Shown: positions 36,015 to 45,767, counted from the first letter of the stretch. The stretch: 64,000 nt of DNA from Mesonia aestuariivivens (GCF_019311235.1 NZ_JAHWDF010000001.1:62001-126000); one strand, 5' to 3'. Notes: a model not told the origin generated them from the sequence alone. Numbers and translations are program-made.

Positions 36015-37640
36015 ATGAAGCAATTAGTAAAACAAATATCAGTAGGCAGAGTGATGCTTTTGGCGGTATTGGGGTTGCTCTTTATTCAGCAAACTTCAGC
36101 GCAAGAAATTTCATCTTCAATAGATACTACGCAAATTAAAATTGGAGAGCAACTTCATTATCAAATACAAGTTAAAGCCAATAAAGATTTGCCAGTAGTC
36201 TTCCCAGAAGGACAAAGTTTTATGCCATTAGAAATGGTAGAGGTTTATAGAATAGATACTACGCAACTTAAAGACAGCCCAACTTGGAAACTTACTAGAG
36301 AATATGTATTAACCCAATGGGATTCAGGATCTTATACGATTCCGCGACAAAAAGTAATCATTAATGATCAGACTTTTTTTACAGATTCTTTAAAAGTTGA
36401 GGTGGCTACGGTAGTGGTCGATACGACAAAGCAAGATGTTTTTCCTATTAAACCAACCATCGAAATTAAAGAACCTTCGGTTTTCCCGATGTGGTTACTT
36501 TGGGTACTTTTAACGATAGGTGTTATTGCTGGGTTAGTCTTCTTAATTCTGAAATTGAGAAAACGAAAAATTGAGCGAGCAAAGCAAATTCCGCCCTATG
36601 AGAGAGCTATCGATACGCTTAAAAAGTTAGATGAAAGTCAGGTGTTGGAGCGTGGAGAAATGAAAGTTTATTATTCTACATTAACCTTAGCTGTAAAAAG
36701 ATACATTGATGAAAAGATTGATGAACGAGCTTTAGAAAGTACCACAGAAGAGTTAATTGTTCATTTAAATGAATTGAAAGCCAATCAATCACTTTTAGTA
36801 GATAATAAAGTGATTAACGATTTAAAAGATATTTTACGAAGAGCAGATTTAATAAAATTTGCTGGTGGCGGAATGGATAAACTTACCGCTAAAGCAGATC
36901 GTAAACTAATCGAAGAAGATATTAATAACATTAAAGATTCGATACCAGAACCTACCGAAGAAGAGCTGCAAAAAGATGAAGCTTATTTAGAAGGGAAAAA
37001 GAAAAAAGAGAAACGTACTAAAATTATTGCTGGTGTTGTAGGATTGGTTTTAGTGTTTATCGTTGCCAATTTTGTTTTTTTTGAAAATAAAGGCTTTGAA
37101 TACCTTAAAGATTTAGTGATTCATGATTCAGCGGAAGAATTACTCGAAAAAGATTGGATTGCAAGTGAATATGGAAACCCACCGGTGTATATTATTACTC
37201 CAGAAGTTTTAGTAAGAAAAAACAATAATTCCATCTTAGCTAAAGATAAGGCGACACTTACAGGCGAGTTGTTTACTTACGGTGCAATTGCAAAAGATCT
37301 TTATATTAACTTAAACATTTTTAACACCAAACCAGATTCTTCACTAAGTATAGAAAGTCAAGTAGACCGTTTAGAAGCGTTAGGAGCAAAAAATATTCTA
37401 TCTAAAGAAGAAAAGTTTACCACCGCAGATGGTAGTGAAGGAGTGAAGGTTTTTGGTGATTTTAGTATCAAAGATCCTATTACTAAGCAAGAAGAAAAGA
37501 AAAGTTATGTGCAACTATTTTTTGCATCAGAGCAAGGCAATAATATTAGCATCTTTATTTCGGCAGAAGACAAAGATGAAGGTTTTAAAGAAATTATCAA
37601 CAGAATTATTAATTCCGTAGAATTTAACAGAGAAAACTAA
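36015..37640 (+). CDS. Bat operon membrane protein, DUF4381-like, with extra C-terminal domain
   Basis: A 541-residue envelope protein in the third position of the bat operon. It has a signal peptide (cut after TSAQ, about residue 29), an extracytoplasmic Ig-like domain (about 30-150), a membrane helix (about 160-182), a cytoplasmic helical part typical of DUF4381-like proteins (about 190-320), a second helix (about 334-355) and a further domain of about 185 residues outside. The last part is beyond the usual family length and matches nothing I know. Its stop overlaps the batA start by one base. Confidence 0.75.
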   Translation: MKQLVKQISVGRVMLLAVLGLLFIQQTSAQEISSSIDTTQIKIGEQLHYQIQVKANKDLPVVFPEGQSFMPLEMVEVYRIDTTQLKDSPTWKLTREYVLTQWDSGSYTIPRQKVIINDQTFFTDSLKVEVATVVVDTTKQDVFPIKPTIEIKEPSVFPMWLLWVLLTIGVIAGLVFLILKLRKRKIERAKQIPPYERAIDTLKKLDESQVLERGEMKVYYSTLTLAVKRYIDEKIDERALESTTEELIVHLNELKANQSLLVDNKVINDLKDILRRADLIKFAGGGMDKLTAKADRKLIEEDINNIKDSIPEPTEEELQKDEAYLEGKKKKEKRTKIIAGVVGLVLVFIVANFVFFENKGFEYLKDLVIHDSAEELLEKDWIASEYGNPPVYIITPEVLVRKNNNSILAKDKATLTGELFTYGAIAKDLYINLNIFNTKPDSSLSIESQVDRLEALGAKNILSKEEKFTTADGSEGVKVFGDFSIKDPITKQEEKKSYVQLFFASEQGNNISIFISAEDKDEGFKEIINRIINSVEFNREN

Positions 37641-38650
37641 TGTTCGATTTTAATAACATCACATTTGAAAATCCGCAGTGGTTTTGGTTATTTCTATTAT
37701 TTCCAATTCTAATTGCTTGGTATGTTTGGAAACGTAACCTTCAAACTCCTGAAGTAAAAATTTCTAGCATAAAAGGCTTTAAAATAAAACAAGGTATTCT
37801 GCCTAGATTAAGACCTTTGTTATTTGTATTTAGACTCTTAGCGCTAAGCTTACTAATTACCGCAATGGCAAGACCTAGAACGGTAGATGTAACTTCTAAA
37901 ACAAAAAAGACACAAGGTATAGATATCGTGATGGCGATAGATGTTTCCCCTAGTATGTTAGCTAGAGATTTAAAGCCAAATCGTTTAGAAGCCTTAAAAG
38001 AAGTTGCGGCAGAATTTATAAAAGGTCGCCCAAACGATCGTATTGGTTTGGTAGTTTATTCGGGAGAAAGTTTTACCAAAACGCCAATAACCAGTGATAA
38101 AGCTATTGTACAAAATGCATTGAGTGAAATAGAATATAGCGATTTGTTAGATAATGGTACAGCGATAGGAATGGGATTAGCTACTTCTGTAAATCGATTA
38201 AAAGACAGTAAGGCCAAAAGTAAAGTGATTATTTTACTTTCAGACGGGGTGAACAACACTGGGTTTATTGATCCTAAAATCGCAACAGAGTTAGCTGTAG
38301 AATATGATATTAAAGTGTATACCATTGGTTTAGGTTCTAACGGGACTGCGATGGGACCTGTAGGAATAGATAGAAATGGGCAATTGAGATACGGGCCAAC
38401 TAAGGTCGAGATTGATGAAGACCTGATGAAAGAAATTGCCACTAAAACTAGTGGGGAATACTTTAGAGCTACTGATAATAAAAAGTTAGAAGAAATTTAC
38501 GATGAAATTAATAAGCTTGAAAAAACAGAAGTAGAAGAATCTAAATTTTATAATTATGAAGAAAAATATAGACCACTAGTCATTTTAGCAGGTTTACTTT
38601 TTTTAATTGAAATTATAGTTAGAAACACAGTATTTAGAAGTTTTGTATAA
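37640..38650 (+). CDS. batA: BatA, VWA-domain protein
   Basis: A 336-residue inner-membrane protein with helices near residues 14-30, 58-78 and at the C-terminus (about 311-328). A von Willebrand A domain lies between, with metal-adhesion site DVSPS (D101, S103, S105) and a later Thr and Asp (GMGLATSVN, LLSDGVNNTG). VWA domains bridge partners through a metal ion; here the MoxR ATPase is the likely partner. The next gene begins directly after the stop. Confidence 0.94.
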   Translation: MFDFNNITFENPQWFWLFLLFPILIAWYVWKRNLQTPEVKISSIKGFKIKQGILPRLRPLLFVFRLLALSLLITAMARPRTVDVTSKTKKTQGIDIVMAIDVSPSMLARDLKPNRLEALKEVAAEFIKGRPNDRIGLVVYSGESFTKTPITSDKAIVQNALSEIEYSDLLDNGTAIGMGLATSVNRLKDSKAKSKVIILLSDGVNNTGFIDPKIATELAVEYDIKVYTIGLGSNGTAMGPVGIDRNGQLRYGPTKVEIDEDLMKEIATKTSGEYFRATDNKKLEEIYDEINKLEKTEVEESKFYNYEEKYRPLVILAGLLFLIEIIVRNTVFRSFV

Positions 38651-39700
38651 ATGGTAGTTCTAGAAGAGAAAATATATTTTTGGTTTTTACTAGCGATCGT
38701 ATTGGTCGTGGTTATTTACTTTCTTCAACTTATTTGGAAGAAAAAAGCTCAGCGTAAATTTGCTTCTCCAGAATCGTTGGAGAAATTGAGTCCTCATAAA
38801 TCAAAATTTAAGCCCATTTTAAAAGTCCTGTTTTGGAGCTTAGCAATCGCATTTTTAACCATGGCATTGGTTAATCCAAAGATTGGTTCTAAAATGGAAA
38901 CGGTAAAGCGAGAAGGCGTAGATATTGTTTTTGCGATCGATGTGAGTAAAAGTATGCTGGCAGAAGATATCGCACCCAATCGTTTAGAAAAATCTAAACA
39001 ACTGGTTACGCAAATCATTAATAACCTAACCAGTGATCGCGTGGGTATTATTGCTTATGCAGGTTCAGCATTTCCGCAGTTACCTATCACTACAGATTAT
39101 GGCTCGGCAAAATTATTTTTACAGTCTATGAATACCGATATGGTTTCTAGTCAAGGTACTGCCATTAATGAAGCCATAGAATTAGCACAAACTTATTACA
39201 ATGATGAGTCAGAAACCAATCGCGTACTTTTCTTAATAAGCGATGGAGAAGATCACGGCGGTAATATTGAAGATATTGCAGAGCAAGCAGCAGAAAAAGG
39301 AATTCGTATTTTTAGTATAGGAGTGGGAACAGCTAAAGGTGGTCCAATTCCTATTAAAAGAAATAACTTGATTCAATCTTATAAAAAAGATAGAAATGGC
39401 GAAACGGTTATTACCCGTTTGGATGAAGCAACACTAAAGCAAATTGCAATGGCCACCAATGGTGAATTTATTAGCGGTAATATAACAAGTCAAGTGGTAG
39501 ATAAAGTAAATGATATATTAGCCAATATAGAAAAAACCGAATTTGAAAGTCAGCAAATTGCAGATTATAAAGATCAGTTTCAATGGTTTTTAGGGTTTGG
39601 CATACTTTTTATTGTATTAGACATATTTGTATTAGAACGCAAAACCTCTTGGATAAGAAAGTTAAATTTATTTAATGAAAAGAAAGAAGATGAAGAGTAA
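38651..39700 (+). CDS. batB: BatB, VWA-domain protein
   Basis: A 349-residue paralogue of the preceding BatA with the same plan: N-terminal membrane helices (about 8-28 and 57-76), VWA domain with metal site DVSKS (D97, S99, S101), LFLISDGEDHGG, and a C-terminal helix (about 313-331). BatA and BatB evidently arose by duplication. Its end overlaps the BatC gene by 11 bases. Confidence 0.94.
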   Translation: MVVLEEKIYFWFLLAIVLVVVIYFLQLIWKKKAQRKFASPESLEKLSPHKSKFKPILKVLFWSLAIAFLTMALVNPKIGSKMETVKREGVDIVFAIDVSKSMLAEDIAPNRLEKSKQLVTQIINNLTSDRVGIIAYAGSAFPQLPITTDYGSAKLFLQSMNTDMVSSQGTAINEAIELAQTYYNDESETNRVLFLISDGEDHGGNIEDIAEQAAEKGIRIFSIGVGTAKGGPIPIKRNNLIQSYKKDRNGETVITRLDEATLKQIAMATNGEFISGNITSQVVDKVNDILANIEKTEFESQQIADYKDQFQWFLGFGILFIVLDIFVLERKTSWIRKLNLFNEKKEDEE

Positions 39701-40547
39701 ATTTTTAATCATACTGATAGTTTTTTCTACTACTTTTTATGCCCAAGCACAAAATGAAGAAGTAAAAGAAAAGAAAACTCAAGCCAAGATATTAGCTTTT
39801 GAAGCTCAAAATGCCATGGCTAAAAACGAGTTTGAGAAAGCTGAAGCTAAATATAGAGAAGCAATTTCTAAAGATCCAGAAAATGCCGAATTGAAATATA
39901 ATTTAGGAACAGTCTATCACAATAAAAATAAAAATACAGAATCGGTAGTAAGGTTAAATCAATCTGCCAAAATTTCAGAAAGTAAATCCATAAAACATAA
40001 AGCATTTCATAACCAAGGAAATGTTTTTATGAAAGAAGAAAAATATGGAGAAGCAATAGAAGCTTATAAAAATGCATTAAGAAACGACCCCACCGATGAA
40101 GAAACACGTTACAATCTTGCATTAGCGAAAGAAAAAGCGAAACAGCAGCAGCAAGACCAAGATCAAAATAAAGATAAAGAAGAAGAGAATAAAAAGAACG
40201 AAAACGAAGAAGGAGAGAATAAAGAAGACCAAGAGCAGAATAAAGATAAAAAAGAGAACCAAGAAGGCGATCAAGGTAAAGATCAAGAAGAGAACGGCGA
40301 GCAAAATAAACAAGAAAAGAAAGAAGGAGAAGGCGATCAAGAAAAACCACAACCCGATAAAGAACAACAAGGAGATAAGGGTGAAGAAGGTAAAGAGCAA
40401 AGCCAACAGCCAGTGAAAGGACAAATGTCTCCACAACAAATGAAGAATTTGTTAGAAGCGATGGAAAATCAAGAAAAAGAAATTCAAGATAAAATTAATG
40501 CTCGAAGAGCAAAAGGTCAACCAAAAACTACAGATAAAGATTGGTAA
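39690..40547 (+). CDS. batC: BatC, TPR protein with long acidic Gln/Lys/Glu tail
   Basis: A 285-residue periplasmic protein. The ATG at 39690 puts a clean signal peptide first (MKSKFLIILIVF..., cut after AQAQ); an ATG at 39675 would add five residues. TPR repeats cover about residues 30-135, and then about 90 residues consist almost only of Glu, Gln, Lys, Asp, Asn and Gly before a short helical end (MSPQQMKNLLEAMENQEKE). Such tails are common in BatC. The low-complexity part gives long antisense open frames that are artefacts. Confidence 0.92.
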   Translation: MKSKFLIILIVFSTTFYAQAQNEEVKEKKTQAKILAFEAQNAMAKNEFEKAEAKYREAISKDPENAELKYNLGTVYHNKNKNTESVVRLNQSAKISESKSIKHKAFHNQGNVFMKEEKYGEAIEAYKNALRNDPTDEETRYNLALAKEKAKQQQQDQDQNKDKEEENKKNENEEGENKEDQEQNKDKKENQEGDQGKDQEENGEQNKQEKKEGEGDQEKPQPDKEQQGDKGEEGKEQSQQPVKGQMSPQQMKNLLEAMENQEKEIQDKINARRAKGQPKTTDKDW

Positions 40548-42319
40548 TGAAGATGAAGCAGTTTATTTTTTACATCCTTTTATTTGTTTCTTGTGCAGGT
40601 ATAGCTCAAGTAAAATTTGAAGCTCAGGCGAGTAGAGAGAAATTGGGGGTTAACGAACGTTTAAGAGTAGATTTTACGATGAATCAAGATGGAGATAATT
40701 TTAATCCGCCAGATTTTCGTGGGTTTAAAGTTATTGGTGGCCCCAACCAATCTATCAGTCAGAGTTTTGTTAACGGAAAGCGTTCTTTTCAGAAAAAGTA
40801 CAGTTATTTTCTTCAGCCTAACGGAAGAGGAAATTTCAACATTGGTCAAGCAACTATAGAAATAGAAGGGCAAACTTATAAAACACCTCCTGTTGCGGTC
40901 GAGGTTACTGCAGCAGTAGATAAACCTACCGATGGCAGTAATCCAGAAATTATTGCAGCAGATAATATTCATTTAGTAGCAGAAATTTCTAATAGAACAC
41001 CTTATTTAAATGAAGGGATTGCTGTAAAGTATAAACTCTATTTTAGTCCGCAAATAAACATTAGACAGTGGTATCCTAAAGATAATCCTAAGTATGCAGA
41101 TTTTTGGAGTCAGAATATAGATATAAAACAATTAAATGTAAAAGAAGATTTATACCGAGGAGATCCTTACCAATATGTGGTAATAAGAGAAACGGTATTG
41201 TATCCTCAAAAAACAGGAAAGTTAACGATAGAGCCTTTGGTGCTTAGTGTTCCTGTAAGTGTGCCTTCAGATCGGCGTGATATTTTTGGAAGAAGATTGT
41301 CTGAAACCGTAGATCAAACAGTATCTTCTAACCATCAAACTATAGACGTGAAATCTTTACCAGCAGCTGGTAAACCTGCTAATTTTACTGGAGCCGTAGG
41401 GAGTTTTAATTTTAATGTCACTAATAGTAAAGATGTTTTAGACGCAACAGAATCGTTACAAATTAAACTTCAGGTTTCTGGAAATGGAAATTTAAAATTA
41501 TTTCAGCTTCCTAAATTAAATGTTCCGGCCTCGTTAGAGATTTATGAGCCAGAACACCAAGAGCAAGTGAGTACCAATTTAAATGGAATGCACGGAAGAA
41601 TTACAGATAGCTATACACTTGTGCCGCAGTTAAAAGGAAAGTACCCCATTAACCCAGTAAGTTTTAGTTATTTTGACCCTCGATCTGAGAGCTATAAAAC
41701 GATAACTTCAAAAGAAATTTTGCTAAATGTAGAAAACGGTCCCACAACTACTACAACGGCTCCAGTAGCTTCTTCGGGTAAAGAAAGTTCTACTAAACAA
41801 GCTGTAGCTTCAGCTTCAAGTCAGTTCAAATACATACAATTAGACGCAAATTTAAAACCAATAGATCAACCAGCCTTTTTTAAAAGTGTGGCATTTTGGT
41901 CGGCTTTGGTTACGCCATTATTATTAATCCCTATTGGTATTTTTACAGGTAAAAAACGAAAATCTTTAATAGCAGATGCTGCAGGTAATACTTCTAAAAA
42001 AGCAGATAAACTAGCACGTAAATATTTATCTGAAGCTAAAAATAGTTTAGGAGATCAGAAGAAATTTTATGAAGCTTTAGAGCGAGCTTTACATAATTAT
42101 TTAAAAGCAAAACTTTCTATTAAAACGGGAGAGATGAGTAAAGATAAAGTTAAAACTTTACTGGCAGAGCGAAGTGTACAACCAGCGACAACTACTTCTT
42201 TTATAGAGATTTTAGAAAGTTGTGAGTTGGCGCGTTACACACCAACCTCTAATGTAGAAATGCAGAAAGATTATGATAAAGCTAAAAAGACAATTTCAGA
42301 ATTAGATAAGCAGTTGTAA
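40547..42319 (+). CDS. batD: BatD, oxygen-tolerance protein
   Basis: A 590-residue envelope protein. Signal peptide cut after GIAQ (about residue 20); BatD repeats outside (about 21-395; SREKLGVNERLRVDFTMNQ, PNGRGNFNIGQATIE), a membrane helix about 445-465 and a cytoplasmic helical end (about 485-585). The start ATG overlaps the last base of the batC stop. A TTG at 40541 would add two residues. Family call is firm; molecular role of Bat proteins is not settled. Confidence 0.94.
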   Translation: MKMKQFIFYILLFVSCAGIAQVKFEAQASREKLGVNERLRVDFTMNQDGDNFNPPDFRGFKVIGGPNQSISQSFVNGKRSFQKKYSYFLQPNGRGNFNIGQATIEIEGQTYKTPPVAVEVTAAVDKPTDGSNPEIIAADNIHLVAEISNRTPYLNEGIAVKYKLYFSPQINIRQWYPKDNPKYADFWSQNIDIKQLNVKEDLYRGDPYQYVVIRETVLYPQKTGKLTIEPLVLSVPVSVPSDRRDIFGRRLSETVDQTVSSNHQTIDVKSLPAAGKPANFTGAVGSFNFNVTNSKDVLDATESLQIKLQVSGNGNLKLFQLPKLNVPASLEIYEPEHQEQVSTNLNGMHGRITDSYTLVPQLKGKYPINPVSFSYFDPRSESYKTITSKEILLNVENGPTTTTTAPVASSGKESSTKQAVASASSQFKYIQLDANLKPIDQPAFFKSVAFWSALVTPLLLIPIGIFTGKKRKSLIADAAGNTSKKADKLARKYLSEAKNSLGDQKKFYEALERALHNYLKAKLSIKTGEMSKDKVKTLLAERSVQPATTTSFIEILESCELARYTPTSNVEMQKDYDKAKKTISELDKQL

Positions 42320-42320
42320 A

Positions 42321-43070
42321 ATGAAAAAGTTATTGATTGTTTTTTTATTACTTGGTACAAGTTTATTGGCACAAGATAACGAGGCGTTGTTTAAACAAGC
42401 TTCACAAGATTATGCAGACGGTAATTATAAAAAAGCCATAGACCAATATGAGAAGATCTTAGGCAATGGCGAGGCTTCTGCTAATTTGTATTATAATTTG
42501 GGAAATGCTCACTATAAGCTAGACCATATTGCGCCAAGTATCTACAATTACGAAAAAGCTTTATTACTAAAGCCTAACCATCAAGACGCAAAGAATAACT
42601 TGGTTTTTGCGCAAAATATGACCTTAGACGCGATTGATGATTTACCTAAAAGTAGTTTGTCTAAAGTCGTGAATAATATAATTTCTAAACTAAGTTACAA
42701 TGGCTGGGCTTGGTTGGCAGTAAGTAGTTCAGTATTATTATTAATCTTCTTTTTCTTTTATTATTTCTCTGCAACCACTGGTAAAAAGAGAGTTTTTTTT
42801 ACTGTTTTTGTAGTAAGCTGTATAGTGATGATTTCTTCAGTAATATTTGCTTATTTACAGTTTGATATTCAGCAGAAAAAGAAGTTTGCAATTATTTTTG
42901 CTGAAGAATCAACTGTTCTGTCTGAACCTAATTCTAGCTCATCTAACGTATTTACGTTGCATGAGGGCACTAAGATTAAGTTATTAGATGAATTTAATAA
43001 GTATTATAAAATAGCACTTTCAGACGGGAGAGAGGGTTGGATAAGAGCTACCGATTTAAAAGCGCTTTAA
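42321..43070 (+). CDS. batE: BatE, TPR and SH3-like protein
   Basis: A 249-residue protein with a signal peptide (cut after LLAQ), two or three TPR repeats (about 20-105; NLYYNLGNAHYKLDHIAPSIYNYEKAL shown in part), two membrane helices (about 130-150 and 157-180) and a C-terminal SH3-like domain (about 195-249; HEGTKIKLLDEFNKYYKIALSDGREGWI, in part). Starts one base after the batD stop. Last clearly Bat gene; no hairpin terminator follows. Confidence 0.92.
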   Translation: MKKLLIVFLLLGTSLLAQDNEALFKQASQDYADGNYKKAIDQYEKILGNGEASANLYYNLGNAHYKLDHIAPSIYNYEKALLLKPNHQDAKNNLVFAQNMTLDAIDDLPKSSLSKVVNNIISKLSYNGWAWLAVSSSVLLLIFFFFYYFSATTGKKRVFFTVFVVSCIVMISSVIFAYLQFDIQQKKKFAIIFAEESTVLSEPNSSSSNVFTLHEGTKIKLLDEFNKYYKIALSDGREGWIRATDLKAL

Positions 43071-43124
43071 ATTTCTTTATATCTTATTATTTGCATAATT
43101 TAGAAAAATTAAAATCTAATTTTT

Positions 43125-43433
43125 TTGAAAGCACTAGTACTTATATTTTTAATTTTATTTTCTGCTTTTTTACTTGCTCCAACCATAATAAGTATAACTG
43201 GGCATAGTAAAGAGGAAGAGGTGTTAAATCTATTTGATGGTGCAGAAGAAGAAAATTCGGTAGAATTTGATGAGTATTCCAAATTAAAAAATTTAGTTTA
43301 TAAAGTTTCTTTTGTATATTTTAGTAATATACAGTGTTTAGGTGTGCAAACATTTATAGATAAGTATCAAACTGCAGCACAACTTCCTATAGTTTATTTT
43401 GATTTATTATCACCTCCTCCAAAATTAGCATAA
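43125..43433 (+). CDS. Small secreted or membrane-anchored protein, unknown
   Basis: A 102-residue protein that I do not recognise with certainty. The first 25 residues form a strongly hydrophobic signal/anchor, followed by an acidic stretch (EEEVLNLFDGAEEENS), a hydrophobic middle and a Pro-rich tail (LLSPPPKLA). There is no in-frame ATG; TTG at 43125 is the only plausible start. It lies 54 bases after batE and 87 before the SulP gene, all on the same strand. Small proteins with similar anchor and Pro-rich tail occur upstream of transporter genes in other Flavobacteriia (from memory). Could be a peptide accessory to the SulP transporter. Confidence 0.6.
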   Translation: MKALVLIFLILFSAFLLAPTIISITGHSKEEEVLNLFDGAEEENSVEFDEYSKLKNLVYKVSFVYFSNIQCLGVQTFIDKYQTAAQLPIVYFDLLSPPPKLA

Positions 43434-43520
43434 CTTTTTTCATTTTCTATTATAAGAATCAGGTGAGATTTTCATCCTTCTTTTAGTATTCAAAACAATA
43501 GTTGTAAAAAAATTAAAGTT

Positions 43521-45098
43521 ATGTTTAAATATTTAAATAAAGATATACCTGCGAGTATAGTCGTTTTTTTTGTTGCTTTACCTCTTTGTTTAGGTATTGC
43601 TCTGGCAAGTGGCGCACCTGCGTTTTCAGGATTAATTGCCGGTATAATTGGTGGTGTGGTCGTAGGCGCTATTAGCGGTTCTCAATTAGGGGTTAGCGGG
43701 CCGGCAGCAGGGTTGGCAGTAATTGTTTTGGGAGCAATTGCTACGCTTGGTTTTGATCAGTTTTTAGTGGCCGTAGTTATAGGTGGCGCGCTGCAAATTT
43801 TATTAGGTATTTTAAGAGCCGGAGTCATTGGTTATTATTTTCCTTCTGCAGTAATAAAAGGGATGTTGGCCGGTATAGGAATTATAATTTTTCTTAAACA
43901 AATACCACACGCATTTGGTTATGATAAAGATTATGAAGGCGAATTAGAATTTTTTCAGTCTGATGGAGAAAACACTTTTTCAGAATTAATCAACATGCTT
44001 GATTACATCTCTCCAGGAGCCGTAATTGTAACCATTATTTCATTAATTATTTTGTTGCTTTGGGAAAATGTACTTTCTAAAAAACATAAAATTTTCACCA
44101 TTATTCCAGGTCCATTAGTGGCGGTAGTTTTTGGAGTTGTTTATGCGATGCTGATGCAAGACACTAGTTTAGAAATTGCCGAAGCACATTTGGTGAAAGT
44201 TCCTGTGCCAGAGAGTTTAAAAGATTTTGGTTCTCAATTTACATTTCCAGATTTTAGTGCTATTTCGAACATGAAGGTATGGGTGACCGGAGTTACTATT
44301 GCTATTGTAGCAAGCTTAGAAACTTTATTATGTGTAGAAGCAGCAGATAAGTTAGACCCTCATAAAAGAGTAACGCCAACTAACAGAGAGCTGTTGGCAC
44401 AAGGAACGGGAAATATTATTTCTGGTTTAATTGGTGGTTTGCCTATTACTCAGGTAATTGTAAGAAGCTCAGCAAATATACAGTCTGGCGCAAGAACGAA
44501 AGTTTCGGCAATTTTGCACGGAATATTTATATTAATATCAGTAGTTACCATTCCAGTTTTATTAAATAAAATTCCATTAGCGGTTTTGGCGGCTATACTC
44601 TTTGTAGTGGGCTATAAATTAGCAAAACCTAGTTTGTTTAAACACATGTATAAGTTAGGGAAAGCACAATTTTTGCCATTTGTAATTACTATTATTGGGA
44701 TCGTCTTTACAGATTTGTTAATAGGTATAGGTTTAGGCTTAGCAGTAGGAATAATTACTATATTGCTCAATAGTTATAAGAATTCTCACTTTTTACATAA
44801 AGAAAAATTTAATGATATTAACAATAAATTTAAAATGAACCTTGCTGAAGAAGTTACTTTTTTAAATAAAGGAGCAATAAATCGAGAATTACATAATTTG
44901 CCAAAAAATGCTTATTTAGAGTTAGATGTAACTAAAACAAAATGGTTAGATTATGATATTGTTGAAATTTTAGATGAATTTGCTATTCGAGCTAAAGAAA
45001 AAAATATAACAATTCAATTAATTTCACAACGAGGAACAGTAGAAAACCCAACGAGTTATAAAGTGTTTTTTGAAAAAGAAAAAAAAGAAATTATCTAA
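43521..45098 (+). CDS. SulP-family anion transporter with STAS domain
   Basis: A 525-residue inner-membrane transporter with 12-14 helices. The SulP signature SGPAAGLAVIVLGAIATLG is near residues 60-80, and IVRSSANIQSGARTK around residue 313. The C-terminal STAS-like domain (about 440-525; AYLELDVTKTKWLDYDIVEIL, shown in part) is short. The gene directly downstream encodes a beta-carbonic anhydrase; this pairing in bacteria points to bicarbonate rather than sulfate transport, as for BicA. That substrate is inferred from context. Confidence 0.93.
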   Translation: MFKYLNKDIPASIVVFFVALPLCLGIALASGAPAFSGLIAGIIGGVVVGAISGSQLGVSGPAAGLAVIVLGAIATLGFDQFLVAVVIGGALQILLGILRAGVIGYYFPSAVIKGMLAGIGIIIFLKQIPHAFGYDKDYEGELEFFQSDGENTFSELINMLDYISPGAVIVTIISLIILLLWENVLSKKHKIFTIIPGPLVAVVFGVVYAMLMQDTSLEIAEAHLVKVPVPESLKDFGSQFTFPDFSAISNMKVWVTGVTIAIVASLETLLCVEAADKLDPHKRVTPTNRELLAQGTGNIISGLIGGLPITQVIVRSSANIQSGARTKVSAILHGIFILISVVTIPVLLNKIPLAVLAAILFVVGYKLAKPSLFKHMYKLGKAQFLPFVITIIGIVFTDLLIGIGLGLAVGIITILLNSYKNSHFLHKEKFNDINNKFKMNLAEEVTFLNKGAINRELHNLPKNAYLELDVTKTKWLDYDIVEILDEFAIRAKEKNITIQLISQRGTVENPTSYKVFFEKEKKEII

Positions 45099-45110
45099 AA
45101 ATTATTAACT

Positions 45111-45749
45111 ATGAGCCAAGATTTTTATAAGAAGATTTTAGACAATAATAAAAAATGGGTAGAAAGCAAGTTAGATGCAGATCCTGAATTTTTTAAGCGA
45201 TTAGAAAATGGTCAAAAACCCCCTTTGCTTTGGATAGGTTGTGCAGATAGTCGCGTGCCTGCAAATGAAATTATTGGAACCCAGCCAGGAGAAGTTTTTG
45301 TTCATCGTAACATCGCCAATATGGTGGTTCATACAGATATGAATATGCTTAGTGTTTTAGATTTTGCTGTAAATGCACTTAAAATTGAGCATATTATTGT
45401 TTGCGGTCATTACGGTTGCGGTGGTGTAAAAGCAGCTATGGAAAATCAATCGATTGGTTTAATAGATAACTGGGTGCGACACATTAAAGATGTCTATAAA
45501 ATGCACAAAGAAGAATTAGAAAAAATAGACGATACTAAACAACGTTGGGATAGGTTTGTTGAACTAAACGTGGTAGAGCAAGTTTTTGATCTTGCCGAAA
45601 CTTCAATAGTTCAAAACGCTTGGAAAAACAAACAAAACTTAACAGTACACGGTTGGGCTTACGGTGTTGGTACAGGTATTGTAAACGATCTTGGGGTTAA
45701 TATGAGTAATAACGATGAGTTAGATGAAGTCTATAAATTGAACTTCTAA
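45111..45749 (+). CDS. can: Beta-class carbonic anhydrase
   Basis: A 212-residue zinc enzyme interconverting CO2 and bicarbonate in the cytoplasm. Zinc ligands C44 (GCADSRVP), H100 and C103 (CGHYGCGGV), and the catalytic Asp/Arg dyad D46-R48 are in place. Lengths fit E. coli Can (220). It follows the SulP transporter gene by 12 bases, suggesting coordinated bicarbonate supply and hydration. A bidirectional terminator follows. Confidence 0.97.
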   Translation: MSQDFYKKILDNNKKWVESKLDADPEFFKRLENGQKPPLLWIGCADSRVPANEIIGTQPGEVFVHRNIANMVVHTDMNMLSVLDFAVNALKIEHIIVCGHYGCGGVKAAMENQSIGLIDNWVRHIKDVYKMHKEELEKIDDTKQRWDRFVELNVVEQVFDLAETSIVQNAWKNKQNLTVHGWAYGVGTGIVNDLGVNMSNNDELDEVYKLNF

Positions 45750-45767
45750 TTTTAATAAATAAATTAT

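Noticed and set aside
40027-40439. Two long antisense open frames opposite batC
   Set aside because: They are created by the purine-rich low-complexity tail of BatC; translations are runs of Leu/Phe/Ser without real protein character.
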